From Thiomicrorhabdus sp033238645 (lineage in GTDB: Bacteria > Pseudomonadota > Gammaproteobacteria > Thiomicrospirales > Thiomicrospiraceae), in the NCBI GenBank assembly GCA_033238645.1, contig BQXR01000005.1, positions 1 to 64,000 on the forward strand: a stretch of DNA of 64,000 nt. The letters run 5' to 3'. Position numbers and translations under genes: made by a program. Shown here piece by piece: positions 34,288 to 43,537 of the stretch (position 1 is the stretch's first letter; each line of letters starts with the position of its first letter). Below the pieces are notes generated by a model, which did not search any database, was not told where the DNA came from, and was given only the letters and a program-made list of their open reading frames with translations.

Positions 34288-34728
34288 TTATCGTGCTAAT
34301 AACTCATCAATCGCTAAATTAGCCAGTTCATCAACTCGCTCATTGCCCACATGTCCGCTATGACCTTTTACCCAGCACCACTCAACCTCATGCGATTGTA
34401 TTGCTTGATCTAAACGCTGCCACAACTCTTTGTTTTTAACGGGTTGGTTGGAGGCGGTTTTCCAACCCTTCTTTTTCCAGCCAATGACCCACTTAGTAAT
34501 CCCTTCCAAAACATACTTAGAGTCAGTGGTAATACGTGCTTTACAAGGTCGATTAAGCAACTCAAAAGCTTGAATGGCAGCCATTAACTCCATCTGGTTA
34601 TTGGTGGTCTCTTTTTTGTGACCTTTTAACTCTTTACGAAACTGACCGTACTTCATTAAAACACCCCAACCCCCTGGGCCTGGGTTACCGCGACAACCGC
34701 CATCGGTATATATCTCTACAACCTGCAT
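34288..34728 (-). CDS. rnhA: Ribonuclease HI
   Basis: Degrades the RNA strand of RNA-DNA hybrids. 146 residues. Catalytic acidic residues in IYTDGGCRGNPGPGGWG (Asp9), NNQMELMAA (Glu47), TTDSKYV (Asp69) and NERVDELAN (Asp about 133), with the catalytic His in KGHSGHVGN. Lies 47 bases after the methyltransferase gene on the same strand, as in the E. coli yafS-rnhA neighbourhood. Confidence 0.96.
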   Translation of the reverse strand: MQVVEIYTDGGCRGNPGPGGWGVLMKYGQFRKELKGHKKETTNNQMELMAAIQAFELLNRPCKARITTDSKYVLEGITKWVIGWKKKGWKTASNQPVKNKELWQRLDQAIQSHEVEWCWVKGHSGHVGNERVDELANLAIDELLAR

Positions 34729-34775
34729 CTAAACAACTTTTCCTTGTAACAAACTTTGTCTACTTTGACTTTGCT

Positions 34776-35564
34776 CTACTTGTGTTTTGAATCTACACGG
34801 TGATTTCTATTCAATGAAATGGCACCTTTATTCGGTGTTGCTCGCCATTTTGGCAATTTCCATGAGGAACCAACAAGCGTCACTGAATCTACCCGTTTTT
34901 TTGCGACTAGGCAGTAGACATTACCAAACTGTAAACCCACCTTAGCCAGTATTTTCTCAACCCACTCTAAAGCAGACATCAAGTGGGAACGATTATCGTC
35001 ACGCTGTGCAAAACAGGTTACTGTACTGTACTTTTGTAACTCAATATCGTAGCCCAAAACCTCTAACCACTCTTTAACACGAGAGAGACGTTCTAATTTA
35101 ACCGCTTTAAATAAACTGTCTCGTTTGAAACTTTTTTTGCGCATCATTAAACAGCCGTAGGGATTAAACCCCGTAATCACCACATGACCTTCTGCCACCA
35201 AAATACGATCCACTTCACGCAGTAAATAGTAAGGGTCATCCACTATCTCTAGGGTATGAGGTAAAAGCACAACATCGGCTTTTTCATTTCCAATCGGCAG
35301 GTAATCAAGGTCAGCCTTAATAAAATGATAGTGTTGATCAGCCTCCTCCGGCTTATTGGTCAACTCTGCGGCCACTAACACCTTGTCCTGAATACGGCTC
35401 GAGGTCATTAAATTGACATGACAGGGCGAATCTAGCTGTACTAAAAAATAGCCGAAAAGGTTACGGATTGCGCCATCTACCAACTGCTTTTCTTGCTGTA
35501 AAATAGCCAATCCAAGCGGTTTTGAGTACCACTGACTTAACAGACGTTTAACTTCTAATTTCAT
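34776..35564 (-). CDS. YafS-like SAM-dependent methyltransferase
   Basis: 262 residues. The class I methyltransferase core is incomplete at the glycine loop but retains LDYLPIGNEKADVVLLPHTL (motifs for the post-beta4 region), EVDRILVAEGHVVITGF and a C-terminal CYLVAKKR. Position between gloB (divergent) and rnhA matches yafS of E. coli, whose substrate is unknown. The N-terminus (residues 1-25) has W and L in a pattern also seen in that family. Probably cotranscribed with rnhA. Confidence 0.8.
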   Translation of the reverse strand: MKLEVKRLLSQWYSKPLGLAILQQEKQLVDGAIRNLFGYFLVQLDSPCHVNLMTSSRIQDKVLVAAELTNKPEEADQHYHFIKADLDYLPIGNEKADVVLLPHTLEIVDDPYYLLREVDRILVAEGHVVITGFNPYGCLMMRKKSFKRDSLFKAVKLERLSRVKEWLEVLGYDIELQKYSTVTCFAQRDDNRSHLMSALEWVEKILAKVGLQFGNVYCLVAKKRVDSVTLVGSSWKLPKWRATPNKGAISLNRNHRVDSKHK

Positions 35565-35568
35565 CTAG

Positions 35569-35592
35569 TGGCTCCCCTGTAAAATTAAGCCA
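35569..35592 (+). repeat. Short C-tract copy in a hairpin (TGGCT-CCCCTGTAAAATTA-AGCCA)
   Basis: TGGCT (35569-35573) pairs with AGCCA (35588-35592), enclosing CCCCTGTAAAATTA. Same layout as the hairpin at 20784-20825 but with only four Cs. Located at the 5' end of the methyltransferase gene, in its leader. Confidence 0.55.
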
Positions 35593-35683
35593 TTTATTTT
35601 GGGTTAGTTTTACGCATAGCCATGAAAGCACAGCGCTATTTTGATAGAATACCCGCAATTATAACAATCTAAGTTTCTTCTAT

Positions 35684-36460
35684 ATGAATATCACTGGCCT
35701 ACCTGCTCTTGTCGGTACTTACGACAACTATATTTGGATACTACACCAAGACGGTAAGGCTTGGGTAGTTGATGCTGGGCAATCTGAGCAAGTGATCAAT
35801 TTTTTGCAAGAAAATAAGCTTGAGTTGCAAGGCATCTTAGTAACACACTATCACTTTGATCATACTGATGGTATTCCAGCTCTTAAAGCAGCTTATCCAG
35901 ATGCGACCGTTTATGGTCCTGAGAAAACTGAAAATATTTATATTCAAAAGCGCCTTAAAGAGGGGGATCAGTTAAGCTTAACTGACTCCTTTACTTTGAA
36001 CGTCTTTGATACACCAGGCCATACACCTGATCACATTGTCTTTTATAATGATCAGGCGCTATTTTGTGCCGACACTTTATTTACCGCAGGTTGTGGACGC
36101 CTGCTAGGTGGTACCGTTGAAGAGTTTAGCGCATCGCTGCTAAAGTTAAGAGATCTACCCGATAGTACACCTGTCTATACGGCACATGAATATACAGCAG
36201 ATAATTTAAAATTTGCCCAAATTGTTGAGCCTGAGAATCAAGCCCTTCAAGCACGCATTGCTCATTCAGACATTCACTATCCAAGTAACTTGAATTTGGC
36301 ACAAAGTACCTTAAAAGAGGAAAAAGAGACTAATCCATTTCTACGCTTCGATAAACCTCAAATAAAAGCACAACTTCTTAAGAGAGGTGCGACTGATCGC
36401 CCAGCAAGTCTGTTTCAGGCTTTACGCTGCTGGAAAGATCAATTTGATAAACAGACCTAA
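35684..36460 (+). CDS. gloB: Hydroxyacylglutathione hydrolase (glyoxalase II)
   Basis: Hydrolyses S-lactoylglutathione to lactate and glutathione in methylglyoxal detoxification. 258 residues. Binuclear metal site THYHFDHTDG with His55, His57, Asp59 and His60, then TPGHTPDHI, FCADTLFTAGCGRLLGG and HEYTADNLKFA. The FDHTDG and GRLLGGT forms separate it from the ETHE1-like protein at 32154. It starts about 37 bases after a TAGAAT-like -10 (35645) and is followed four bases later by mltD. Confidence 0.95.
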   Translation: MNITGLPALVGTYDNYIWILHQDGKAWVVDAGQSEQVINFLQENKLELQGILVTHYHFDHTDGIPALKAAYPDATVYGPEKTENIYIQKRLKEGDQLSLTDSFTLNVFDTPGHTPDHIVFYNDQALFCADTLFTAGCGRLLGGTVEEFSASLLKLRDLPDSTPVYTAHEYTADNLKFAQIVEPENQALQARIAHSDIHYPSNLNLAQSTLKEEKETNPFLRFDKPQIKAQLLKRGATDRPASLFQALRCWKDQFDKQT

Positions 36461-36487
36461 GATTTGAGTGACTCACTGAATTCCTCC

Positions 36488-38899
36488 ATGAAAAAAATAA
36501 CCTTGAAAAAATTCATTACAACACCCGCACTCCGAGTAAAAACTGCTCATAAAACCCTTATTTTACTCTCTAGTAGCTTGTTCCTGTCTGGTTGTATTTC
36601 TATCCCATTTACGGATTTTGATGAAGCCGTCGAACACGAAAAACTACCCAATGATCAGGCCAATAATAGCACTCGACATGCTACATTTGATAAATACCCT
36701 AGAGCGCTTAAAAATACCCAAGTAGAAAATAGCCAAGGCAGCATTAGTAAACGAGACACGCTAAGTCCAAGCCATCCAGAGTACGTCTCTTACTCTGAAT
36801 ATAGAGCAAAGCACTCACCTGTTTACTCAAAAAAACCAAGCATTACCCATACTAGAGCAGCACTACCCTCTACAACGGTGAACCAAATTAACTCTGATCG
36901 TTCAAATAAAGTTGAGACAGATAAAACCAAGCAGGTTGTTGATGATTTAAATCCTCACTACACTAAACTGGCTGTAAATTACTCCAAATCTAACTATGAT
37001 CAGCTAGCAACTAAATACTCTACATCTGGTACGCATAAACCTATTTTCACCCAGTCGAGTTCAAACAACCAAGCGTTGAGCACCATAATAGCCACAAAGG
37101 TTCCCCCACAAATACAGAAAACAGCTCGGTCTAACAACTCAGTCGCGATTGCAAAAACCACTAAACAGAGTGTTACAAAATCTATCCCCCCTCAATCACA
37201 GTCAAAAGTTCTACTTGCAACCGTTAAAAAGACGATTGAAAAAAAATCTGAGATAAAAGCGGTTGCTCCAAGCGCTAAAACCAGTAAGCTTGTACACCAT
37301 AAAATGACGGCTGATATTACCTCTGAAGAGAGCCATAAAGGCGATCTTAAGCAGGTCTTTCAACCCGTCATTTGGGACCAAATGCACAATCAATTTCACT
37401 TAGCTTCTGAGTCCCTTGGTGAGTACGATAGTACCATTCGCTATTTTAAGAAACGCCCCGCTTTTTTAAAGCGTGTTTCAAAACGAGCCAAGCCTTATCT
37501 TCACCATATTTTCTCAGAAGTTAAGCGCCGTAATATGCCTTATGAGATCGCTCTACTGCCGATTATCGAAAGTAGCTTCCGTTCTACCGCCCGTTCTCAT
37601 CAGGCCGCTGGTGGGCTTTGGCAATTTATCCCCAGCACAGCACACCTATATGGACTTAATCAAAACTGGTGGTTCGATGGTCGTCAAGATGCGCTACTCA
37701 GTACAAAAGCGGCGCTCGACTATCTGCAAAAGCTTTACCGACTTAATAACAATGACTGGTTACTCGCCTTAGCCTCTTATAACGGTGGTATTGGTAATGT
37801 TAAAAAAGCCATTAGAAAGTATCGTAAAAAGCATAAAAATCCTAAGTCAAACCCAGGATTTTGGGATATCCGCCCCTATCTATTAAAAGAGACGAGACAC
37901 TATGTTCCTCAACTACTTGGGGTGTCTCACGTCATCAGCCGAGCTAAAGAGTTTAATATTCCCTTAGAGCCAATTGAAAATAGTCCCTACTTTGTACAAG
38001 TGAAGCTCAAGCAGCAGGTAACACTTGCCAAGGTTGCAAAAATATCGGGGCTCTCTGTGAAAACACTTAGTGGGCTTAACAGTGGCTATTTACGTCCAAC
38101 AACCCCTCCAAAAGGGCCTTACAACCTTATTCTGCCAATCAAAAATGCCAATCGCCTTGAAGAGGCAATATCACGAAATAGCAACCTATTTGATATACAG
38201 TGGATCAAGCATGTCATTCAACCGGGTGAATCCCTAAGTGTCATTGCCAGTAACTACACAGCCACATCCAATGCCATTAAAGAAGTCAATGGTATGCGTA
38301 ACAACAAGATTAGAGCAGGCAAAACACTGCTGATTCCAATCCCAAAAGAGTATGCAAGTAAACTCAAAAGCTTTACCAATAAAAAACGTTATACAGGCCC
38401 AAAAAAAATCCATAGGGTCAAAGCTGGTGATTCTATCTGGAGTATTGCCCGTTACTATAATGTAGATACCAGAACATTATGCACGTGGAATAGAATTGGC
38501 ATTAGAAGCCCGCTGCAAAAGGGGCAGAAGCTTGAGATACGAAGTGATAAATATGGTTATACTGTAGAGGTGGCGATCAAAAAGGGCGAAAGCCTATGGA
38601 CGCTTGCTAAACGATATGATGTTTCAACGACAGAGCTATTTCGTTGGAATAAGATCAAAAAGTCTAAAAGCATTGCTCCAGGCACGCTATTAACCATCTG
38701 GCAACCAAATTCTAATGCAAATAGTCAGCTTTCAGCCAGCCGCTCTCATCGACAGTATAAAGTCCAGAAAGGTGATAATTTATGGAACATTGCTCGAGCC
38801 AATCAAGTCACCGCAAAGCTACTCGCTCGTTACAACAACTTGTCACTCGAGGGCGCGCTACACCCGGGTCAATTACTCAAAATCCCTTTTAAAAGCTAG
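36488..38899 (+). CDS. mltD: Membrane-bound lytic murein transglycosylase D with long linker and four LysM
   Basis: Cleaves peptidoglycan glycan strands with formation of 1,6-anhydro ends. About 803 residues from ATG 36488; a TTG at 36464 could extend it by eight. Signal peptide with lipobox LSGC. Residues up to about 290 form a Ser/Thr/Lys/Gln-rich low-complexity linker. The SLT domain begins near 340 with the catalytic Glu in LLPIIESSFRSTARSH and GGLWQFIPSTA. Four LysM repeats follow (about 585, 650, 700 and 765, for example VKAGDSIWSIARYY and VQKGDNLWNIA). E. coli MltD has 452 residues and two LysM. Next to gloB as in E. coli; slt begins 3 bases after it. Confidence 0.95.
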   Translation: MKKITLKKFITTPALRVKTAHKTLILLSSSLFLSGCISIPFTDFDEAVEHEKLPNDQANNSTRHATFDKYPRALKNTQVENSQGSISKRDTLSPSHPEYVSYSEYRAKHSPVYSKKPSITHTRAALPSTTVNQINSDRSNKVETDKTKQVVDDLNPHYTKLAVNYSKSNYDQLATKYSTSGTHKPIFTQSSSNNQALSTIIATKVPPQIQKTARSNNSVAIAKTTKQSVTKSIPPQSQSKVLLATVKKTIEKKSEIKAVAPSAKTSKLVHHKMTADITSEESHKGDLKQVFQPVIWDQMHNQFHLASESLGEYDSTIRYFKKRPAFLKRVSKRAKPYLHHIFSEVKRRNMPYEIALLPIIESSFRSTARSHQAAGGLWQFIPSTAHLYGLNQNWWFDGRQDALLSTKAALDYLQKLYRLNNNDWLLALASYNGGIGNVKKAIRKYRKKHKNPKSNPGFWDIRPYLLKETRHYVPQLLGVSHVISRAKEFNIPLEPIENSPYFVQVKLKQQVTLAKVAKISGLSVKTLSGLNSGYLRPTTPPKGPYNLILPIKNANRLEEAISRNSNLFDIQWIKHVIQPGESLSVIASNYTATSNAIKEVNGMRNNKIRAGKTLLIPIPKEYASKLKSFTNKKRYTGPKKIHRVKAGDSIWSIARYYNVDTRTLCTWNRIGIRSPLQKGQKLEIRSDKYGYTVEVAIKKGESLWTLAKRYDVSTTELFRWNKIKKSKSIAPGTLLTIWQPNSNANSQLSASRSHRQYKVQKGDNLWNIARANQVTAKLLARYNNLSLEGALHPGQLLKIPFKS

Positions 38900-38902
38900 G
38901 AT

Positions 38903-40897
38903 ATGACGCTTAGAATATTATTAGACTCTCTTAGTAAGCTATCTGCCTCCCCTGTCAAATGGGGCGTGCTGCTAATTGCCAGTCTAATTTTACTACTGAC
39001 GTATCAAACGCCAGCTCTCGCTAAACCTAAAAACCTGACCATTAATCAAGAAGCTTTTCTGGATGCCTATAAAGCGATTCAGCATAATGACCGCCGTGCT
39101 ATTGCCAAATATAAACGTCAATTAAAAGGCTATTCACTTTACCCCTACGTGCTTTACCACGACTACCGTCTACATTTCAAAGGTACCCCTAAAAGCCTAA
39201 TTAAACAGTTCATTGAGGATAATAAAGATAATTTTCTAGGGGATGCTCTTTATACAAAATGGCTAGTTCATCTCGCCAAAATCAACTATTGGACAACCTT
39301 TTTAGAAGTCTATACTCCACAAAAAAATAAAAATACCCAATGCTATTACGTACAGGCACTGGCAAACCGTAAGCAACTAGATAAAGCTTTGCAGTATGCC
39401 AAACCTATCTGGGAGAATACGCTCAGTTTAAGTTCGGCTTGCCGACCTATTGATCGCCTACTCCGTAACCATAAAAAACTGACGGGTTCGATGGTTTGGG
39501 GCAAAATCCAGCTGGCCATGAGTAAGCATAAAACCACTTTAGCTAAGCGCTTGAGCAGGGACTTATCTAAGGCAGACCGACGTATGTTTAAATTCTGGCT
39601 TAAAGTGTATAAAAAACCTGCTCTAGTTGCTAAATCGTTGCCCTCTTATCTATCCCCCCCTATCCGTAAACAGATTTTTACACAGGGCATCAAACGCTTA
39701 TCTACAAAAAACTCTAAACTGGCAAAACGCTCACTTGATCTTTTTTTCAAACGCTATGGTTTAAATAGAGACCAATTCAAAGTACTTGACCAAAAGATCG
39801 CTTTGAGAAGCGCCTATCAGTATGAGCCTCAAGCCAAGAATCTTTTAATTGAGGTGAATACCAATGGTAATAAAAGTAGTGAGACGCTTCGTTGGCAGGC
39901 ACAAATCGCCTTAAAAAATTCTGATTGGATCGGTATCTTAGATGTCATCGAGCTGATGGATGAGGATGATCAAAATAACAAACAGTGGATCTACTGGAAA
40001 GCACGTGCTTTAGAAGCAACCAGTCAAGTAAAACCCGCCAATGCACTTTATAACAAGCTGGCACAACAGAGACACTATTATGCATTTCTGTCAGCTGACC
40101 GTTTGAATAAGCCCTACCAATTTAACCCCAACCCAGTTAAAAAAGTAAAAACAGCCTCTCTGCTCAAAAAGTATTCTGAGCTTACTAGAATTCAAGAACT
40201 CATCGCTATCGACTGGGCTTTAAGCTCTAAACGTGAGTGGTATCATCTGCTGAATAAAGTCGATAGAAATGAACTTCAAGCGGTGGCTGTTTTAGCAGGC
40301 CAGTGGGAACAACATGCGCAAGCGATCCGCTCACTGGCTAAAGCAAAAGATTGGAATGCACTGCATTTAAGATTTCCAACCCCCTATAAAAGGCCCGTTA
40401 TGCAGAATGCCGAAAAGAATAAGATTGATCCCGCTTGGATCTACGGCATTATGCGTCGTGAGAGTGCCTTCTCTGAAGACATTAAATCACCCGTTGGTGC
40501 AACAGGTCTAATGCAAATCATGCCTAAAACCGCTAAGTATATAAGTCGTAAGATCAGCCGTAAAAATCGGTCTTACCAAAAGTTAACCCAAGCAGCTAAT
40601 AACATTGAGCTGGGTAGTGCCTATTTAAGCTATCTCAATGAAAAATATAAGGGCAATAAGGTACTGGCAACAGCCTCTTATAATGCAGGCCCAACCCGAA
40701 TAGACAAGTGGATTCCAAAAAATACTAGCCTTCCAGCAGATCAGTGGGTTGACTCGATTCCTTTTAGTGAAACACGTGCTTATGTAAAAGCCGTTTTAGA
40801 GTACACCACCATCTTTAAATCACTACTCAACCAGAAGTATGACCGATTAAAAGATGTTATGCCTAATATAGGGCCTAAGCTCTCTGAAGATAAATAG
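38903..40897 (+). CDS. slt: Soluble lytic murein transglycosylase
   Basis: Slt70-type periplasmic exo-muramidase, 664 residues. N-terminal hydrophobic segment near 19-38 serves as export signal; a long alpha-helical superhelical U-domain follows (about 45-470). The C-terminal catalytic domain has the Glu in YGIMRRESAFS (about 517), GATGLMQIMPKTA and TASYNAGPTRIDKW. Starts three bases after mltD, so both enzymes are made from one transcript with gloB. C-tract copies lie at 38949 and 39654 inside the frame and at 40900 just after the stop. Confidence 0.95.
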   Translation: MTLRILLDSLSKLSASPVKWGVLLIASLILLLTYQTPALAKPKNLTINQEAFLDAYKAIQHNDRRAIAKYKRQLKGYSLYPYVLYHDYRLHFKGTPKSLIKQFIEDNKDNFLGDALYTKWLVHLAKINYWTTFLEVYTPQKNKNTQCYYVQALANRKQLDKALQYAKPIWENTLSLSSACRPIDRLLRNHKKLTGSMVWGKIQLAMSKHKTTLAKRLSRDLSKADRRMFKFWLKVYKKPALVAKSLPSYLSPPIRKQIFTQGIKRLSTKNSKLAKRSLDLFFKRYGLNRDQFKVLDQKIALRSAYQYEPQAKNLLIEVNTNGNKSSETLRWQAQIALKNSDWIGILDVIELMDEDDQNNKQWIYWKARALEATSQVKPANALYNKLAQQRHYYAFLSADRLNKPYQFNPNPVKKVKTASLLKKYSELTRIQELIAIDWALSSKREWYHLLNKVDRNELQAVAVLAGQWEQHAQAIRSLAKAKDWNALHLRFPTPYKRPVMQNAEKNKIDPAWIYGIMRRESAFSEDIKSPVGATGLMQIMPKTAKYISRKISRKNRSYQKLTQAANNIELGSAYLSYLNEKYKGNKVLATASYNAGPTRIDKWIPKNTSLPADQWVDSIPFSETRAYVKAVLEYTTIFKSLLNQKYDRLKDVMPNIGPKLSEDK

Positions 40898-41097
40898 CTC
40901 CCCTGCTCAGAAACCCTTTTAGGGGCGAAAAGCTCGCCACTCTTTCAAAGTCCTACTTAACTCTTTTAGTAGGCAGATTTAAAACCCACAAAATAGATAT
41001 TATTTCTAACAGATGCTTTGATCTAGTAGCTTGCTTAGAGGGCGACTTAATGAACGCTCACAGGAAATATCGATCTAAATATAAATAAATTTGAGGC
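40898..41097. other. Intergenic region after slt
   Basis: Contains the C-tract copy CCCCTGCTCAGAAACCCTTTTAGGGG (40900-40925), a GGCGA/TCGCC stem right after it and a CCTACT/AGTAGG stem near 40955-40975. No ORF and no clear U-tract terminator. Part of a 504-base gap between converging slt and cysS. Confidence 0.55.
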
Positions 41098-41131
41098 AAA
41101 AAAAAGACCTTAGCTGGACAAGTAAGGTCTA
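41098..41131 (-). terminator. Intrinsic terminator for the cysS transcript
   Basis: On the minus strand AGACCTTA pairs with TAAGGTCT around a 10-base loop and is followed by TTTTTTTTGCC. It lies about 270 bases past the cysS stop. Confidence 0.75.
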
Positions 41132-41159
41132 AATATAATTGCACTAAATATGCAAATTT

Positions 41160-41199
41160 AAGGAGGATATTCATGAATTAAATGAAGAAACATGAATAG
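41160..41199 (+). other. Perfect Shine-Dalgarno followed by two tiny ORFs
   Basis: AAGGAGGATATTC precedes ATG-AAT-TAA (41173-41181), whose stop overlaps ATG-AAG-AAA-CAT-GAA-TAG (41182-41199). No longer plus-strand gene follows; the rest of the gap to 41401 is AT-rich and empty. It may be a remnant or a start-stop peptide of unknown use. Confidence 0.4.
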
Positions 41200-41401
41200 G
41201 CTAATTTTAAGTTATTCATAAACAACAGTAAATAGTACAACCCCATAAAGTTTTATAAGGTCAATAAAATATTATTATAAAATAATTTAATTATATGATT
41301 ATATCAACTCATAAGACATTAATTATACGGAGCACTAATAACAAACCTTCTACCTAATAATAACTTTGTCCCACTCTACCCTCTCATTCATAAACAATTG
41401 T

Positions 41402-42769
41402 TTAAACTCGACGCCACGTTGTGCCTTCTGCAGTATCCAATAACTCGATGCCCTGCTCACTCAACTGATCTCTAATCTCATCTGAACGGGCAAAATCTTT
41501 ATTGATACGAGCTGTTTTACGATCAACAATTAACTGATCAATCATCTCATCTGTCAACTCTGAATCACTTGGTTGTGATTGAAAGAAGGTTGTTGGGTCT
41601 TGCTCAAGCAGGCCTATCTGGTTTGCCAGCTTAACTAACAGTCCTGCCAAACCTGCATCCTTAGATTTATTCACCTCTTTTGCAAGATCAAACAACACGG
41701 CCATCGCTTTAGGGGTATTAAAGTCATCATTCATCACCGCCATAAATTCTGTTTCAAACTCAGTATCTTCTGTTGCTTTACCAGGATGAACCAACTCTAA
41801 TGCCGAATATAAACGACCAACACTGGCTTTTGCTGATTCTAGGTTCTCTTGTGAGTAGTTAACTGGGCTACGGTAGTGGCTGGCTAATAAGAAATAACGA
41901 ATCACCTCTGGGTGAAAAATCTTAAGCACTTCTCTAATGGTAAAGAAGTTATTCAGAGACTTAGACATCTTCTCATCATCAATTCTGACAAAACCACAAT
42001 GCATCCAAGTGTTTACATAGTGCTCACCAGTTGCACACTCTGACTGAGCAATCTCATTTTCGTGATGCGGGAAAGAGAGATCCATTCCACCACCATGGAT
42101 ATCAAAGTGATTGCCTAGGCACTTAGTTGCCATCGCAGAACACTCAATATGCCAACCTGGACGCCCCCCACCCCAGTTAGAGTCCCAAGCAGGCTCATTC
42201 TCTTTAGAGGCTTTCCATAAAACAAAATCCATTGGATCCTGCTTTACATCATTGATTGCAACACGAGCACCTGCCTCTAGATCTTCTAAATTTTTGCCTG
42301 AAAGACGACCATATTTTTCAAATGAATTTACTTTAAAGTAGACATCACCATTACTCGCAGGGTAAGCAAACCCCTTATCAATTAGAGTCTCGATCATTGA
42401 TTTAATCTCACCCATATGCTCAGTCGCTTTAGGCTCTGCATCTGGGCGTAAGACATTCATGGCTGTCTCATCCGCATGCATCTCAGTAATCATGCGCTCA
42501 GTTAGCGCTTGAATAGACTCGCCATTCTCCAATGCACGTTTAATAATTTTATCGTCAATGTCGGTGATATTGCGCACATAGTTCACGTCATAACCGAGAG
42601 TACGCAAGTGGCGTACAATCGTATCAAAAACCACCATCACGCGTGCGTGACCAATATGGCATAAGTCATAGACGGTAATACCACACACATACATACCAAC
42701 TTTATCTGGATTGATTGGTGTAAAGAGCTCTTTCTGGCGTGTTTCGGTATTAAAAATTTGTAGACTCAT
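41402..42769 (-). CDS. cysS: Cysteinyl-tRNA synthetase
   Basis: Class I synthetase, about 455 residues from ATG 42769 (AGGA seven bases upstream; start MSLQIFNTETRQKELF). HIGH motif CHIGHARV near 35 and KMSKSLNNFFT near 265. Zinc ligands are expected at Cys28 (YVCGITVYD), Cys in WHIECSAMA, and His in PHHENEIAQSE. An ATG six codons upstream is less likely. Divergent from ppiA. Confidence 0.96.
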   Translation of the reverse strand: MSLQIFNTETRQKELFTPINPDKVGMYVCGITVYDLCHIGHARVMVVFDTIVRHLRTLGYDVNYVRNITDIDDKIIKRALENGESIQALTERMITEMHADETAMNVLRPDAEPKATEHMGEIKSMIETLIDKGFAYPASNGDVYFKVNSFEKYGRLSGKNLEDLEAGARVAINDVKQDPMDFVLWKASKENEPAWDSNWGGGRPGWHIECSAMATKCLGNHFDIHGGGMDLSFPHHENEIAQSECATGEHYVNTWMHCGFVRIDDEKMSKSLNNFFTIREVLKIFHPEVIRYFLLASHYRSPVNYSQENLESAKASVGRLYSALELVHPGKATEDTEFETEFMAVMNDDFNTPKAMAVLFDLAKEVNKSKDAGLAGLLVKLANQIGLLEQDPTTFFQSQPSDSELTDEMIDQLIVDRKTARINKDFARSDEIRDQLSEQGIELLDTAEGTTWRRV

Positions 42770-42918
42770 GTCGATTCCTATCATCAATATTTAATTCGTT
42801 TTTTAAGATTGCTATCGTCTTTTTTTGAAAAGAGGATAGAAAAATTTAGGTCTCAAAGACCTAGGTGTTAGAATGCGCATATTGTAACTTAAATAGTCTT
42901 TAAAATTAGGAGTGAATT

Positions 42919-43509
42919 ATGACCCGACGTTTGTTTTTAACCCTTAAAATTGGTGCCCTAGCATTATTAATGTCTGCTGCTAGTATGAGTCATGCAGAGT
43001 CAAAATTGCCACAGGTTTTAATTGAAACCAACCAAGGAAATATCACGCTGGAACTTTACCCTGAAAAAGCCCCTATTACAGTTAAGAACTTCTTAACTTA
43101 TGTAGATGAAGGCTTCTACAACGGTACTATCTTTCACCGTGTTATTGGCAACTTTATGATTCAGGGAGGGGGCTTCGATAAAAACCTTGAGAAGAAAACA
43201 ACACATGCACCCATTACAAATGAAGCTGACAACGGCTTACGTAACAGCATTGGCACCATTGCCATGGCACGTACCAATGATCCACACTCAGCAACAGCAC
43301 AGTTTTTTATTAATGTTGCTAAGAATAACAGTTTAGATTTTCGTGAAAAAAGTTCAGGGCGAGCTTGGGGTTATGCAGTATTTGGTCGTGTTATTAAGGG
43401 CATGAAAACCGTTAATACTATCCGCAAGACAAAAACTACCCGCATGAACGGTATGGGAGATGTACCTACTAAGCCGATCGTCATCAGAAAAATCAGTCTT
43501 GTAAAATAA
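42919..43509 (+). CDS. ppiA: Periplasmic cyclophilin (peptidyl-prolyl isomerase A)
   Basis: 196 residues with an N-terminal signal peptide (hydrophobic core GALALLMSAASMSHA, cleavage likely after SHA) and a cyclophilin domain: TIFHRVIGNFMIQGGG, RTNDPHSATAQFFINV and AWGYAVFGRVIKGM. Prolyl isomerase for exported proteins. AGGAGTGA precedes the ATG. Next to a cytoplasmic paralogue 28 bases downstream, so likely a tandem duplication within one transcript. Confidence 0.93.
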   Translation: MTRRLFLTLKIGALALLMSAASMSHAESKLPQVLIETNQGNITLELYPEKAPITVKNFLTYVDEGFYNGTIFHRVIGNFMIQGGGFDKNLEKKTTHAPITNEADNGLRNSIGTIAMARTNDPHSATAQFFINVAKNNSLDFREKSSGRAWGYAVFGRVIKGMKTVNTIRKTKTTRMNGMGDVPTKPIVIRKISLVK

Positions 43510-43537
43510 TTTTAGAAAAAGAGTAGAAGGAACAGAC

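Noticed and set aside
39654..39660. C7 runs in slt (39654) and ntrC (56726) as members of the motif family
   Set aside because: They are followed by TATCC and ACTCG, not TGYTCA, so I left them out of the count.
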